Assembly (NCBI GenBank): GCA_964467615.1
Contig: CAYXRK010000110.1
Location: forward strand, 1 to 15,664
DNA length: 15,664 nt
From: CAYXRK01 sp964467615
GTDB lineage: Bacteria > Hydrogenedentota > Hydrogenedentia > Hydrogenedentales > GCA-2746185
Direction of reading: 5' to 3'
The notes under the pieces were generated by a model. The model worked only from the letters and a program-made list of their open reading frames with translations, had not been told where the DNA came from and ran no database searches. A program made the translations under genes and the position numbers. The number at the start of each line of letters is the position of its first letter. Positions within the stretch are counted from its first letter, which is position 1. This document shows positions 6,675 to 13,614 of the stretch, piece after piece.

Positions 6675-7622
6675 ATGAAGCGGCAGTTTGTGTCCTCCCT
6701 GCAGGAAGGCGATGTAGTCCACGACTATTTTGTCGCCACGCGCAAAGATTTGCGCGACATGCAGAGCGGCGGAAAATTTCTTGGCCTCGTGTTCAAGGAC
6801 AAAACTGGCGAAATCGGCGGCGTTATGTGGAATAACGCCGTCTCGGTCGCAAACCTGTTTGAACTCGGGGACGTCGTCACCGTACGCGGCACCGTAAACA
6901 ACTACCAAAACCGGCTACAGGTACGGGTGGATCAAGTGCTCCCTCTACGAAGCGAGGAATACGACCCCGCGGACCTGGTGGATGTCCCCGAAAACACCGA
7001 GGAAGTCGCGGCAAAGTTTTGCGAGGTGATGGACACGATCAAGGACCAGCATCTGCATACGCTAATCCAAATGTTTATCCACGACGCGGCGTTCATGGAA
7101 CGGTTCAACCGCGCCTCCGCTGGAAAGAAATGGCACCACTCGCATCGGGGCGGCCTGGTCCAGCACTGTTATGAAATGACCCGGATCGCCGAAACGATGT
7201 GCGAGTTGTACGACAATCTGGATCGCGATCTGCTCATGGCGGGGATCTTCGTCCACGACATCGGCAAGATCGACGAAATGACGCACGACTTGTTCGTCGA
7301 CTACACGACGGCGGGCAGGCTCGTCGGTCACCTCCAACTCGGCTTTGATCGCGTGAGCAAGAAGATCGACGAGATTGAGGGTTTCCCCGAGTCCACGAAG
7401 CTCCAACTCTATCACCTCATCCTTTCGCATCACGGCGAGTATCAATTCGGCTCACCGGTGTTGCCCAAGACCGTCGAGGCGATCGTGCTCTACTTGATCG
7501 ACAATCTGGACGCGCAGGCGAACGCCTATAGCCGCGTGGTCGAGGAGACATTGACGAAGGGACAAGCCTGGTCTGAATTCATCAGCATGATCGATCGGCA
7601 AATCTGGACCAAGCGGGACTGA
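6675..7622 (+). CDS. yhaM: YhaM-like 3'-5' exoribonuclease (OB fold + HD domain)
   Basis: A 315-aa cytosolic nuclease, the same size as Bacillus YhaM (about 314 aa). The N-terminal 1-90 is an OB-fold nucleic-acid-binding domain (FLGLVFKDKTGEIGGVMWN, GDVVTVRGTVNNYQNRLQ). Residues 150-290 are a metal-dependent HD domain with HHSHRGGLVQH (154-164), the HD pair in VHDIGKID (H194-D195), SHHGE (251-255) and YLIDNLDA (D276). YhaM-family enzymes trim RNA and single-stranded DNA 3' ends in a Mn-dependent way. The ATG at 6675 is preceded by GGAGA with about five bases of spacing. The longer GTG start at 6618 would add 19 residues lacking domain support. It follows the DUF5989-like gene, perhaps in one transcript, and converges on the TPR gene. 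Confidence 0.87.
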   Translation: MKRQFVSSLQEGDVVHDYFVATRKDLRDMQSGGKFLGLVFKDKTGEIGGVMWNNAVSVANLFELGDVVTVRGTVNNYQNRLQVRVDQVLPLRSEEYDPADLVDVPENTEEVAAKFCEVMDTIKDQHLHTLIQMFIHDAAFMERFNRASAGKKWHHSHRGGLVQHCYEMTRIAETMCELYDNLDRDLLMAGIFVHDIGKIDEMTHDLFVDYTTAGRLVGHLQLGFDRVSKKIDEIEGFPESTKLQLYHLILSHHGEYQFGSPVLPKTVEAIVLYLIDNLDAQANAYSRVVEETLTKGQAWSEFISMIDRQIWTKRD

Positions 7623-7629
7623 CGCCGGG

Positions 7630-8085
7630 TCAGTGGCCCTTGATCTGCGATTCGAGTTGGTCGACGACCTCGTTCAGGCGGCCTCGAATCATGCGGAGTT
7701 TCGCACCGGCCTTCGACGCGGCGCGAGAATCGGGATCGCATTCTTGGGCCCGTTTCCAGTGGCGGGCCGCGTCGTCGAGTTGTCGATTCGTGTAGTAGAC
7801 GAGTCCCAGGAAGTAGTGGCCTAGCGCGTACTTTGGATCGTGCTCCAGGGCCTTCTTGAAGCAGTCTTCCGCCTTGCCGTAGTCCTTGCTGTTGTAAAGT
7901 CGCCTGCCGCGCTCGAGGTACTGGCTTGCCTTGCGGTGGTCGTCGGAAGTCGAATGCACCCCGCGCGCGGTACGTACGAGCCGTTCACGCAGGGTGTCCC
8001 ACGCGTCTAGCAGGCGCTCCTGAAACGCCTCAATAATTTCGGCCACTCGCAGCGCACGTTGCGCCTTTTTCGCTTCTTTGTCCAT
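7630..8085 (-). CDS. TPR-repeat protein
   Basis: A 151-aa probably soluble protein. Residues 1-45 are highly charged and helical (MDKEAKKAQRALRVAEIIEA). Two tetratricopeptide repeats follow at about 53-86 (ASQYLERGRRLYNSKDYGKA...ALEHDP) and 87-120 (YALGHYFLGLVYYTNRQLDD...AQECDP). A basic helical tail ends in QLESQIKGH. TPR pairs are protein-binding scaffolds and the sequence gives no enzyme motif. The ATG at 8085 has GGAG very close upstream (two to three bases of spacing); the ATG at 8124 is an alternative. It lies 52 bases after the RND exporter gene on the same strand, so it is probably co-transcribed and might assist that exporter, but that is inference. Confidence 0.75.
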   Translation of the reverse strand: MDKEAKKAQRALRVAEIIEAFQERLLDAWDTLRERLVRTARGVHSTSDDHRKASQYLERGRRLYNSKDYGKAEDCFKKALEHDPKYALGHYFLGLVYYTNRQLDDAARHWKRAQECDPDSRAASKAGAKLRMIRGRLNEVVDQLESQIKGH

Positions 8086-8137
8086 GTCTCCAAAGTGTAG
8101 CAGCGTCCCGTGTCCAAGGGCCACATGCGATGGAAGC

Positions 8138-10324
8138 CTAGTCGGTGGTCGTTTCGGCGGCGCGCGGCCACACGAGGATCATCGCGGGAACGAGTAGAAC
8201 GTCGGCGAGCAGGGCGATGAGCATGGCCGCCCCGCTGAGCATGCCGAGTTGGCTGATGGGGGCGAACGCGGAGAAGGCGAGCGTGAAGAACCCGATGCAG
8301 GCGGTCGCGGTCGCGGTGGTGATCTCGGGGCCGATAGCGCCCATTGTCTCGATGACCGAATCGTAGGCGGAATGGCCTTTGTGTCGCAAGCGCGTGTAGT
8401 GGGCGACGTTGTGCAGCGAATCATCGACCGCGATGCCCAACGAAATGCTGGACACCATGACCGTCGCGGCATTGAGCGAGATATCGAGGAAACCCATGAT
8501 CGCCAAGATGCCGAAGGCCGGGATGACGTTGGGGGGGACGGCCAACACAGTCGCACCGACGGAGCGCATTCCGATCCAAATGCACCCGAAAATTAGAACG
8601 AACGCGATCGCGTAGCTGGCGATCTGCGTGTTCATCATTTGATGTTGCATGTTTTCGAGACGCATCGACATGCCGGTGACAAGGCCGCTCATAGGTCCGG
8701 GAAGCGCGGCGAGTTCCGATTCGGCCGCGTCGACGATGTCCCTGAGTTCGCTTGACCGCGTCGTTGTTTCGAGCGCGGACATCCGGATTTGTTCGCCGCC
8801 GGCAGTGACGAAGCGTTCGAGACCCGAGTCGCCTTCTTCCTGGGCCAATTCAAGGAGATGTTCGGCCTGTTCGCGGGTCTCCGGCAGCGTATACCACTGG
8901 ACGGTAAGGTCGTGGTCCCATTGGTTGGCCTTCTTCAGGAAGTCGAGCGGCGATACGACGCGGGCGATGTTCGGGTTCGCGCCGAGGCCGTCCGCAACGG
9001 CTTGGAGCGCGGGCCAGTATTCGGGATTGGTCCAGCCGCCGGGGGTATCGATGACGAGTTCGATGCTTCGCGTCCCAGTGAGGTTGTCCATTATGTAGTT
9101 GTACGATTGGACCAACTCCGAGTCCTCCGGCAAAAACGAAAGTGAGTCCGGGTCGCTTTCGACGAGCGTTGTACCGTAGATGCAAATCGCGTACACGATT
9201 ATCCACGCGGCGATCATGCCGTAGCGATGCCGAGCCACCCATTCGGCCAGAAGATGGAAGGGTCTGGATTCCCCGGAAATTGCCCCTCGCGGCGCATGGG
9301 GCCGCAGCCACGTAATCATCGTCGGGGCTAAAATGAGATTGACGCCGAGCGACAGCATCATGCCGAGCGCCATGAAGAACGAGTATTCCCGAATTGGGGC
9401 GATGCTGCTGACCATGTTGGAGAGGTAGCCCAGCGCGGTGGTGATGGCGGCGAGGGTGCAGGGCCATCGCACCTCGCTCAGCGAGAGCTTGAGCGCCTCG
9501 TCGACATCGCCGAGCGCGAATAACTGCGCTTGGTACCTAGAGAGGACGTGAATACCGTTGACGATCGAGAGTACCCACAGAACAAGCGGGATGCTTGTCG
9601 TGACTACATTCAACGGAAGGCCCGCTGCCCCAATGGAGCCCATCGTCAGCAACAGGCTTAACGCGCCGCAGATAAGAACGATGATTACCGCCTTCACGGA
9701 ACGCAGCAGATAAATCAGCATTGCGAGAGAGAACACGGCGGCCAACGGAAACATGATCAACGTATCGCGCCGCGAGTATTCGTTAATCACAACATTGAAT
9801 ATCGGCGTTCCCACCAAGTCGACGCGAAAGCCGAAGTCCTTGAGCGGCTGTACCGCCTCTCGCAAACCCGCCGTCAGCTCAACCCGGTCCTGCGGCGCAT
9901 CCAGCACCTCCGTCTCGATCAGGAGACCTGCATGCTGCCGATCCTCCGAAATGAACAACCCGTCGTAGAACGGTGTATTGGTCATCTCTTCTTCGAGGGC
10001 CTCGGGATCCTCGCTGCCGTAACGGTCCCGGAAAACCGCCGGGAGACCGGACACTTGCTTTACGTGAGCGACTGCCTCGATTCGATCGAGTCCATCGACC
10101 ATTGCGTCGAGTGAGTCTTCATCGAACAGCGGTTTGCCGGACAACGCGACAATCACGAACTCGTCGCTGCCAAACGTTTCGAGGAAGCGCTGATAGTCTT
10201 GGGCGGCCCGGCTCGTCGAGTCGAGCAACCGGTCGTGACGCGTATCGACCTTGATCCCAAGCAGCATGTAGGCCGCGCCGAGGGCAAGGCCGAGGATTAT
10301 GGCGGAACCAATCTTGCTGGGCAT
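8138..10324 (-). CDS. RND-superfamily (MMPL/HAE3-like) exporter
   Basis: A 728-aa inner-membrane transporter with the duplicated RND layout. It has a membrane helix at about 5-23, a first periplasmic domain (24-185), helices from about 187 to 345, then a helix near 368-388. A second periplasmic domain (390-565) and a final helix group (about 568-720) follow. The second half contains SLGIAVDDSLHNVAHYTR with the acidic pair D634-D635 in the proton-relay position. The corresponding place in the first half is VLSIVNGIHVLSRY with N256 and no acid. The size and single-chain organisation fit MMPL/HAE3 lipid or hopanoid exporters rather than AcrB-type pumps, but the substrate cannot be told. The ATG at 10324 is used, with an in-frame stop not far upstream; it lacks a clear Shine-Dalgarno and begins almost directly with the first helix. 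It shares a 127-base divergent region with the dehydrogenase gene. Confidence 0.87.
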   Translation of the reverse strand: MPSKIGSAIILGLALGAAYMLLGIKVDTRHDRLLDSTSRAAQDYQRFLETFGSDEFVIVALSGKPLFDEDSLDAMVDGLDRIEAVAHVKQVSGLPAVFRDRYGSEDPEALEEEMTNTPFYDGLFISEDRQHAGLLIETEVLDAPQDRVELTAGLREAVQPLKDFGFRVDLVGTPIFNVVINEYSRRDTLIMFPLAAVFSLAMLIYLLRSVKAVIIVLICGALSLLLTMGSIGAAGLPLNVVTTSIPLVLWVLSIVNGIHVLSRYQAQLFALGDVDEALKLSLSEVRWPCTLAAITTALGYLSNMVSSIAPIREYSFFMALGMMLSLGVNLILAPTMITWLRPHAPRGAISGESRPFHLLAEWVARHRYGMIAAWIIVYAICIYGTTLVESDPDSLSFLPEDSELVQSYNYIMDNLTGTRSIELVIDTPGGWTNPEYWPALQAVADGLGANPNIARVVSPLDFLKKANQWDHDLTVQWYTLPETREQAEHLLELAQEEGDSGLERFVTAGGEQIRMSALETTTRSSELRDIVDAAESELAALPGPMSGLVTGMSMRLENMQHQMMNTQIASYAIAFVLIFGCIWIGMRSVGATVLAVPPNVIPAFGILAIMGFLDISLNAATVMVSSISLGIAVDDSLHNVAHYTRLRHKGHSAYDSVIETMGAIGPEITTATATACIGFFTLAFSAFAPISQLGMLSGAAMLIALLADVLLVPAMILVWPRAAETTTD

Positions 10325-10451
10325 GGGGAGGGATTCGGAGCGCGGTGGAAGCGCGAAAGCCTACGGGACACGGACGGGGTGATGCAAGGAGACACCGTTT
10401 TGAAGTAGAGTTTCTGACTTTCGAAATTGTTACCGCGTTGGAGGGAGTCTC

Positions 10452-11597
10452 GTGCTGGCGGAAAGCAAAGTCAAAATCCAGGCGTTGCCGCGTATCGTGT
10501 TTGGGCGAGGTGAGGCGGCGAAGCTGTCGCAACATGTTGCCCTAACCGGCAGGCGTTCAGCCTTAATCGTTACGGACAGAGGCCTCGTCGAGGCGGGCCT
10601 TATCAAGGCCGTAACGGAGGGACTCTCCGCCGCCGGAATCAAGACCTCCGTGTTCGCGGGGGTCGAGCCAAACCCGACGGACGCGAACGTCGAAGCCGGG
10701 GCCGAGGTGTTGCGTGGGCTTGGGGACGCGGCGATCGTTGCGGTCGGCGGCGGATCGAGCATGGACGCGGCCAAGGCGATCGGCCTGATGGGTCCAAACG
10801 AGGGGACGGTGAACGATTTCGGCTTCGGATGTAAACCGAAGAACGAAGGCGCGCCGCTCGTGGCCGTTCCGACGACCGCCGGGACCGGCAGCGAGACCAA
10901 CATGTTCGCGGTCATCACGGATCGGGCGCAGCACCGAAAGATTTACGTAGGCCATCCAAGTATTCAGCCGAAGGTCGCGGTGTTGGATCCCGATTTGACC
11001 CTTGGACTGCCCGCGTATCCGACCGCGACGTGCGGGTTTGATGTCCTCACTCACGCGATCGAGGCGTATACCTCGTTGATAGCGAATCCCTACACCGACG
11101 CGGTGGCATTGGAGACGATTCGAATGGCGGCGAAGTGGCTGCCCGTGGTTTTCGACGACGGACGCAACATCGAAGCGCGCGCGCAGATGCTGATGGCGTC
11201 GTGCATGGCCGCGATAGCATTCAATGTCACGGGCCTCGGTGTGTGCCACGGGACGGGACACCCGCTTAGCGCGCGGCTGGGATCGGCGCATGGGCAGACC
11301 TTGGCGGCGATGCTGCCGCATGTGATGCGGTTCAACCGGTCGGTGTGCGGCGAAAAATACACTCAGGTGGGCGCGGCGTTGGGGGTCGAGGCCTCGGCAG
11401 ACGCGGCGATTGCAGAAGTCGAAGCAATACGCGCGCGTATCGGGCTCAAGAAAACGATCAAGGAACTCGGCGGGAACGCCGACCTGATCGAGGCGCTTTC
11501 GGACGATGCGATGGCGGACTTGACCACGCGGACGAATGCACGCAAGGTCGAACGTTCGGACGCGAAGGCGCTCTACGAAGCTGCGTTGAATTTATGA
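10452..11597 (+). CDS. Iron-containing (group III) alcohol dehydrogenase
   Basis: A 381-aa cytosolic NAD(P)-dependent oxidoreductase interconverting alcohols and aldehydes. The N-terminal nucleotide-binding part has VAVGGGSSMDAAKA (97-110), and PTTAGTGSET (140-149) follows. The iron ligands are all visible: D197 and H201 in GFDVLTHAIEAY, then H266 and H280 in VCHGTGHPLSARLGSAHGQT. The 4- and 14-residue spacings match those of the E. coli lactaldehyde reductase FucO. The start is a GTG at 10452, well placed after GGAGGGAG (10440-10447). The natural substrate cannot be assigned; related enzymes act on butanol, 1,3-propanediol, lactaldehyde or 4-hydroxybutyrate. It stands alone, and a small antisense gene separates it from the threonine aldolase gene. 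Confidence 0.93.
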   Translation: MLAESKVKIQALPRIVFGRGEAAKLSQHVALTGRRSALIVTDRGLVEAGLIKAVTEGLSAAGIKTSVFAGVEPNPTDANVEAGAEVLRGLGDAAIVAVGGGSSMDAAKAIGLMGPNEGTVNDFGFGCKPKNEGAPLVAVPTTAGTGSETNMFAVITDRAQHRKIYVGHPSIQPKVAVLDPDLTLGLPAYPTATCGFDVLTHAIEAYTSLIANPYTDAVALETIRMAAKWLPVVFDDGRNIEARAQMLMASCMAAIAFNVTGLGVCHGTGHPLSARLGSAHGQTLAAMLPHVMRFNRSVCGEKYTQVGAALGVEASADAAIAEVEAIRARIGLKKTIKELGGNADLIEALSDDAMADLTTRTNARKVERSDAKALYEAALNL

Positions 11598-11646
11598 AAG
11601 TGCGGCCGTATCACGCGGCGCGACCGATCATCGGTAGAACGCGCTA

Positions 11647-11781
11647 CTAATTTCCAAGCACGTTCAAATTGAACAACGACAGAACGAAATTTACCGGCAA
11701 GAGCACCGTGGTTGCCAGTGTGTCAAAGAGCAAAAAGATCCAATCGCTTATGACTTGTATCGCTGAGCTAATGTCCTTCAT
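11647..11781 (-). CDS. 44-aa hydrophobic small protein, antisense between two enzymes
   Basis: A short open frame of 44 codons from the ATG at 11781. GGAGGAA precedes it with about ten bases of spacing, one of the strongest ribosome binding sites in the window. The protein begins MKDISSAIQVISDWIFLLFD and continues as one hydrophobic segment (TLATTVLLPVNFVLSLF), ending NLNVLGN. It is probably a single-pass or membrane-associated peptide with an acidic, uncharged-to-negative N-terminal part. It lies on the opposite strand to the flanking dehydrogenase and aldolase, and a strong hairpin sits 40 bases upstream in its leader. The frame extends upstream to 11886, but the extra residues are not hydrophobic and have no ribosome binding site. 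I do not recognise a family, and a toxin-like or membrane-regulator role is only a guess. Confidence 0.6.
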   Translation of the reverse strand: MKDISSAIQVISDWIFLLFDTLATTVLLPVNFVLSLFNLNVLGN

Positions 11782-11821
11782 GCCGGTCGTTCCTCCATCG
11801 GTCAGGACGCGGCCTGCACAG

Positions 11822-11850
11822 CCGCTATACGTTTGCCGAAACGGTAGCGG
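11822..11850. promoter_or_regulatory. Leader hairpin between the small gene and the aldolase
   Basis: A two-part stem: CCGCTA (11822-11827) pairs with TAGCGG (11845-11850). Inside it CGTTT (11830-11834) pairs with AAACG (11839-11843) around a GCCG loop, with a TA/G internal bulge. No T tract follows on either strand, so it is not a simple intrinsic terminator. It lies 40 bases upstream of the 44-aa gene on the minus strand and 41 bases upstream of the aldolase on the plus strand, so it could act in either leader. Confidence 0.5.
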
Positions 11851-11891
11851 AGTGGGGGAGTCTAAGTCAAAATGCGGAGCCGGCAAATAGC

Positions 11892-12917
11892 ATGGCGCGA
11901 AATGAAATTGTAGACCTCCGCAGCGATACGGTAACGCGGCCCACGCCCGCGATGCGCGAGGCGATGGCGGCGGCGGAAGTGGGCGATGACGTCTTCGGCG
12001 ACGACCCCACGGTCAATGCGTTGCAGGCCAAAGCCGCGGCGTTGGTGGGGAAAGAGGCCGCGCTGTTCGTGCCGTCGGGGGCGATGGCCAATTTGACCGC
12101 GATTTTGTCGCAGACACGCCCCGGCGAAACGGTGATCCTCACCCCGGACGCGCACCCGTACAAGTACGAGGCCGGGAGCATCGCGATGGTCGGAGGACTT
12201 CTGACGAAAACCATCGAGGGCGCACATGGTGTCATGGCGCCCGAGGACGTAGCGCGGGCGATAGTACGGACATCCGATGTGCATCGCTCGGAGACGACAC
12301 TGATCGCGGTCGAGAACACGACAAACTTGGGCACCGTATATCCGCTATCCACGCTGGCAGCGATTCGGGCGATGGCCGATGCCAATGGCATGAAGGTGCA
12401 TTGCGACGGTGCACGGTTGTTCAACGCCGTGGTGGCGTCGGGAATATCGGCCGCGGAATTCACGAAGGACGCGCATACGGTAAGCTTCTGTTTCTCGAAG
12501 GGCCTCGGTGCGCCGGTGGGTTCGATTGTGGCGGGGTCTTGCGAAGTGATTGACCGCGCTCGTAAGTTCCGGAAGATGCTCGGTGGGGGCATGCGGCAGG
12601 CGGGAATCCTGGCCGCCGGCGCGCTGTACGCGCTGGAGCACCATGTCGAGCGTTTGGCGGAGGACCATCGCCGCGCACGGGAATTCCGCGCCGCGTTGGA
12701 GGGAGTGGCCGGGGTCTCCTTTCCGCAACCTTCACCGACGAATATCGTGTACTTTGACGTCGACGATGCGGCGAAGGTCGTGGCCGCGCTCAGGGACGAG
12801 GGCGTCTGGATGCTAGCGGTGTCGCCGACGCGGATTCGCGCGGTGTTTCATCTGGACGTCGATGACGCGGGAACCGAGCGCGCGGCGGCGGGGGTCAAAC
12901 GCTCAGCGGGTCGGTAG
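11892..12917 (+). CDS. ltaE: Low-specificity L-threonine aldolase
   Basis: A 341-aa PLP enzyme (fold type I) that splits threonine/allo-threonine into glycine and acetaldehyde. The family opening is exact: DLRSDTVTRPTPAMREAM, then GDDVFGDDPTVNALQ, FVPSGAMANL (phosphate-binding turn), H88 in DAHPYKYEAG, HCDGARLFNA with D172 and R175, and the PLP lysine K203 in SFCFSKGLGAPVGS. The length matches the family (about 330-345). The usual ENTHN motif reads ENTTN (141-145), replacing a conserved histidine with threonine. The ribosome binding site is weak (GGAG about 15 bases upstream). The neighbouring alcohol dehydrogenase could in principle reduce the acetaldehyde it releases, but that link is speculative because an antisense gene lies between them. 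Confidence 0.93.
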   Translation: MARNEIVDLRSDTVTRPTPAMREAMAAAEVGDDVFGDDPTVNALQAKAAALVGKEAALFVPSGAMANLTAILSQTRPGETVILTPDAHPYKYEAGSIAMVGGLLTKTIEGAHGVMAPEDVARAIVRTSDVHRSETTLIAVENTTNLGTVYPLSTLAAIRAMADANGMKVHCDGARLFNAVVASGISAAEFTKDAHTVSFCFSKGLGAPVGSIVAGSCEVIDRARKFRKMLGGGMRQAGILAAGALYALEHHVERLAEDHRRAREFRAALEGVAGVSFPQPSPTNIVYFDVDDAAKVVAALRDEGVWMLAVSPTRIRAVFHLDVDDAGTERAAAGVKRSAGR

Positions 12918-12929
12918 GCCCTTGCCAAA

Positions 12930-12952
12930 AGCATGGGCTGGAAGCCCGTGCT
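12930..12952. repeat. REP-like palindromic hairpin upstream of pgsA
   Basis: AGCATGGGCT (12930-12939) and AGCCCGTGCT (12943-12952) form a 10-bp stem with a single wobble around a GGA loop. It is preceded by AAAA and followed by ACGTGGGC. From memory this GGGCTGGAAGCCC core occurs as a short dispersed palindrome in several environmental bacterial genomes; that recollection was not checked. It starts 13 bases after the ltaE stop, so it may end that transcript or stabilise its 3' end. Confidence 0.5.
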
Positions 12953-12982
12953 ACGTGGGCGAAAAGGAACTGCGCGATCCTG

Positions 12983-12988
12983 TAGAAT
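12983..12988 (+). promoter_or_regulatory. Candidate -10 box for the pgsA-der-plsY operon
   Basis: TAGAAT matches five of six positions of the TATAAT consensus and lies 77 bases before the pgsA start. No convincing -35 hexamer is found at 16-18 bases upstream (GAAAAG region), so this is a tentative single-element call. Confidence 0.3.
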
Positions 12989-13065
12989 ACGCTTCGATTC
13001 CGTACGATTCGCCCTGCGATCGCTCTTCGGGCCATGCATTGCCCTCCAGTTGCCTCGTTTCCGTC

Positions 13066-13614
13066 ATGACACTTCCCAATAAGATAAGTTTGTTCCGTTT
13101 GCTGCTCATACCGGCTTTTGTCGCGGCGTTGCTGGCGATAGACGCAGACCGTCCCCAGCTTCGTTGGCTGGCGGCGGGTATCTACGTCCTCGCTGCGTTC
13201 TCGGATGCGGTTGACGGTTATCTCGCCCGGCGCTGGCAGCAGACTTCGGAACTCGGGGCGCTCCTCGATCCGCTCGCGGACAAACTGCTCGTAAACATCG
13301 CGCTGGTTTTTCTTGCAGTGCATCCCTATGTCGAGAGCGTACCGCGCTGGGTGCCCGTGCGCGTGCTCGTTCGGGATGCGACGATTACCGGTGGCACGTA
13401 TTTGATCCACCGATTCTACGGACACGCCGAAGCGCCGCCGCGTCCCCTCGGGAAACTCTCGACGCTCGTTCAGAACATTGCTATTCCGGCAATCGTCCTC
13501 AATTTCGCGTACAAACAGGAGTTGCTGACGTTGATGATCCTAATTGTCGGCCTCTCGTTGGTGGATTACGTGCGGCTGGGCATACGGCAAGTCTTGACTC
13601 CGAGGGCGGTCTAA
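13066..13614 (+). CDS. pgsA: CDP-diacylglycerol-glycerol-3-phosphate 3-phosphatidyltransferase
   Basis: A 182-aa membrane enzyme that makes phosphatidylglycerol phosphate from CDP-diacylglycerol and glycerol-3-phosphate, the committed step to phosphatidylglycerol and cardiolipin. The CDP-alcohol phosphatidyltransferase signature D-x2-D-G-x2-A-R-x8-G-x3-D-x3-D is complete: D47, D50, G51, A54, R55, G64, D68 and D72. The N-terminal LPNKISLFRLLLIP (3-16) and five to six hydrophobic segments also fit PgsA, whose usual length is about 180. The ATG at 13066 is used; the frame is open back to 12862, but that extension overlaps ltaE and has no family support. There is no clear Shine-Dalgarno. Its TAA stop shares a base with the der ATG (TAATG), so the two are probably translationally coupled. 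Confidence 0.93.
   Translation: MTLPNKISLFRLLLIPAFVAALLAIDADRPQLRWLAAGIYVLAAFSDAVDGYLARRWQQTSELGALLDPLADKLLVNIALVFLAVHPYVESVPRWVPVRVLVRDATITGGTYLIHRFYGHAEAPPRPLGKLSTLVQNIAIPAIVLNFAYKQELLTLMILIVGLSLVDYVRLGIRQVLTPRAV

Noticed and set aside
8850..9467. 205-aa frame inside the RND gene on the same strand
   Set aside because: An out-of-frame shadow; the real frame shows clear membrane helices and the RND duplication.
10563..11321. 252-aa open frame antisense to the alcohol dehydrogenase
   Set aside because: Arg/His-rich, low-complexity translation typical of the reverse complement of a GC-rich gene, while the sense frame shows all iron-ligand motifs.
11623..11635. Short palindrome ACCGATCATCGGT after the alcohol dehydrogenase as a terminator
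   Set aside because: The loop would be too tight and no T tract follows on either strand.
12862..13065. N-terminal extension of pgsA in the same frame
   Set aside because: It overlaps the end of ltaE, translates the REP-like hairpin and has no CDP-alcohol phosphatidyltransferase similarity. The ATG at 13066 begins exactly at the family N-terminus.
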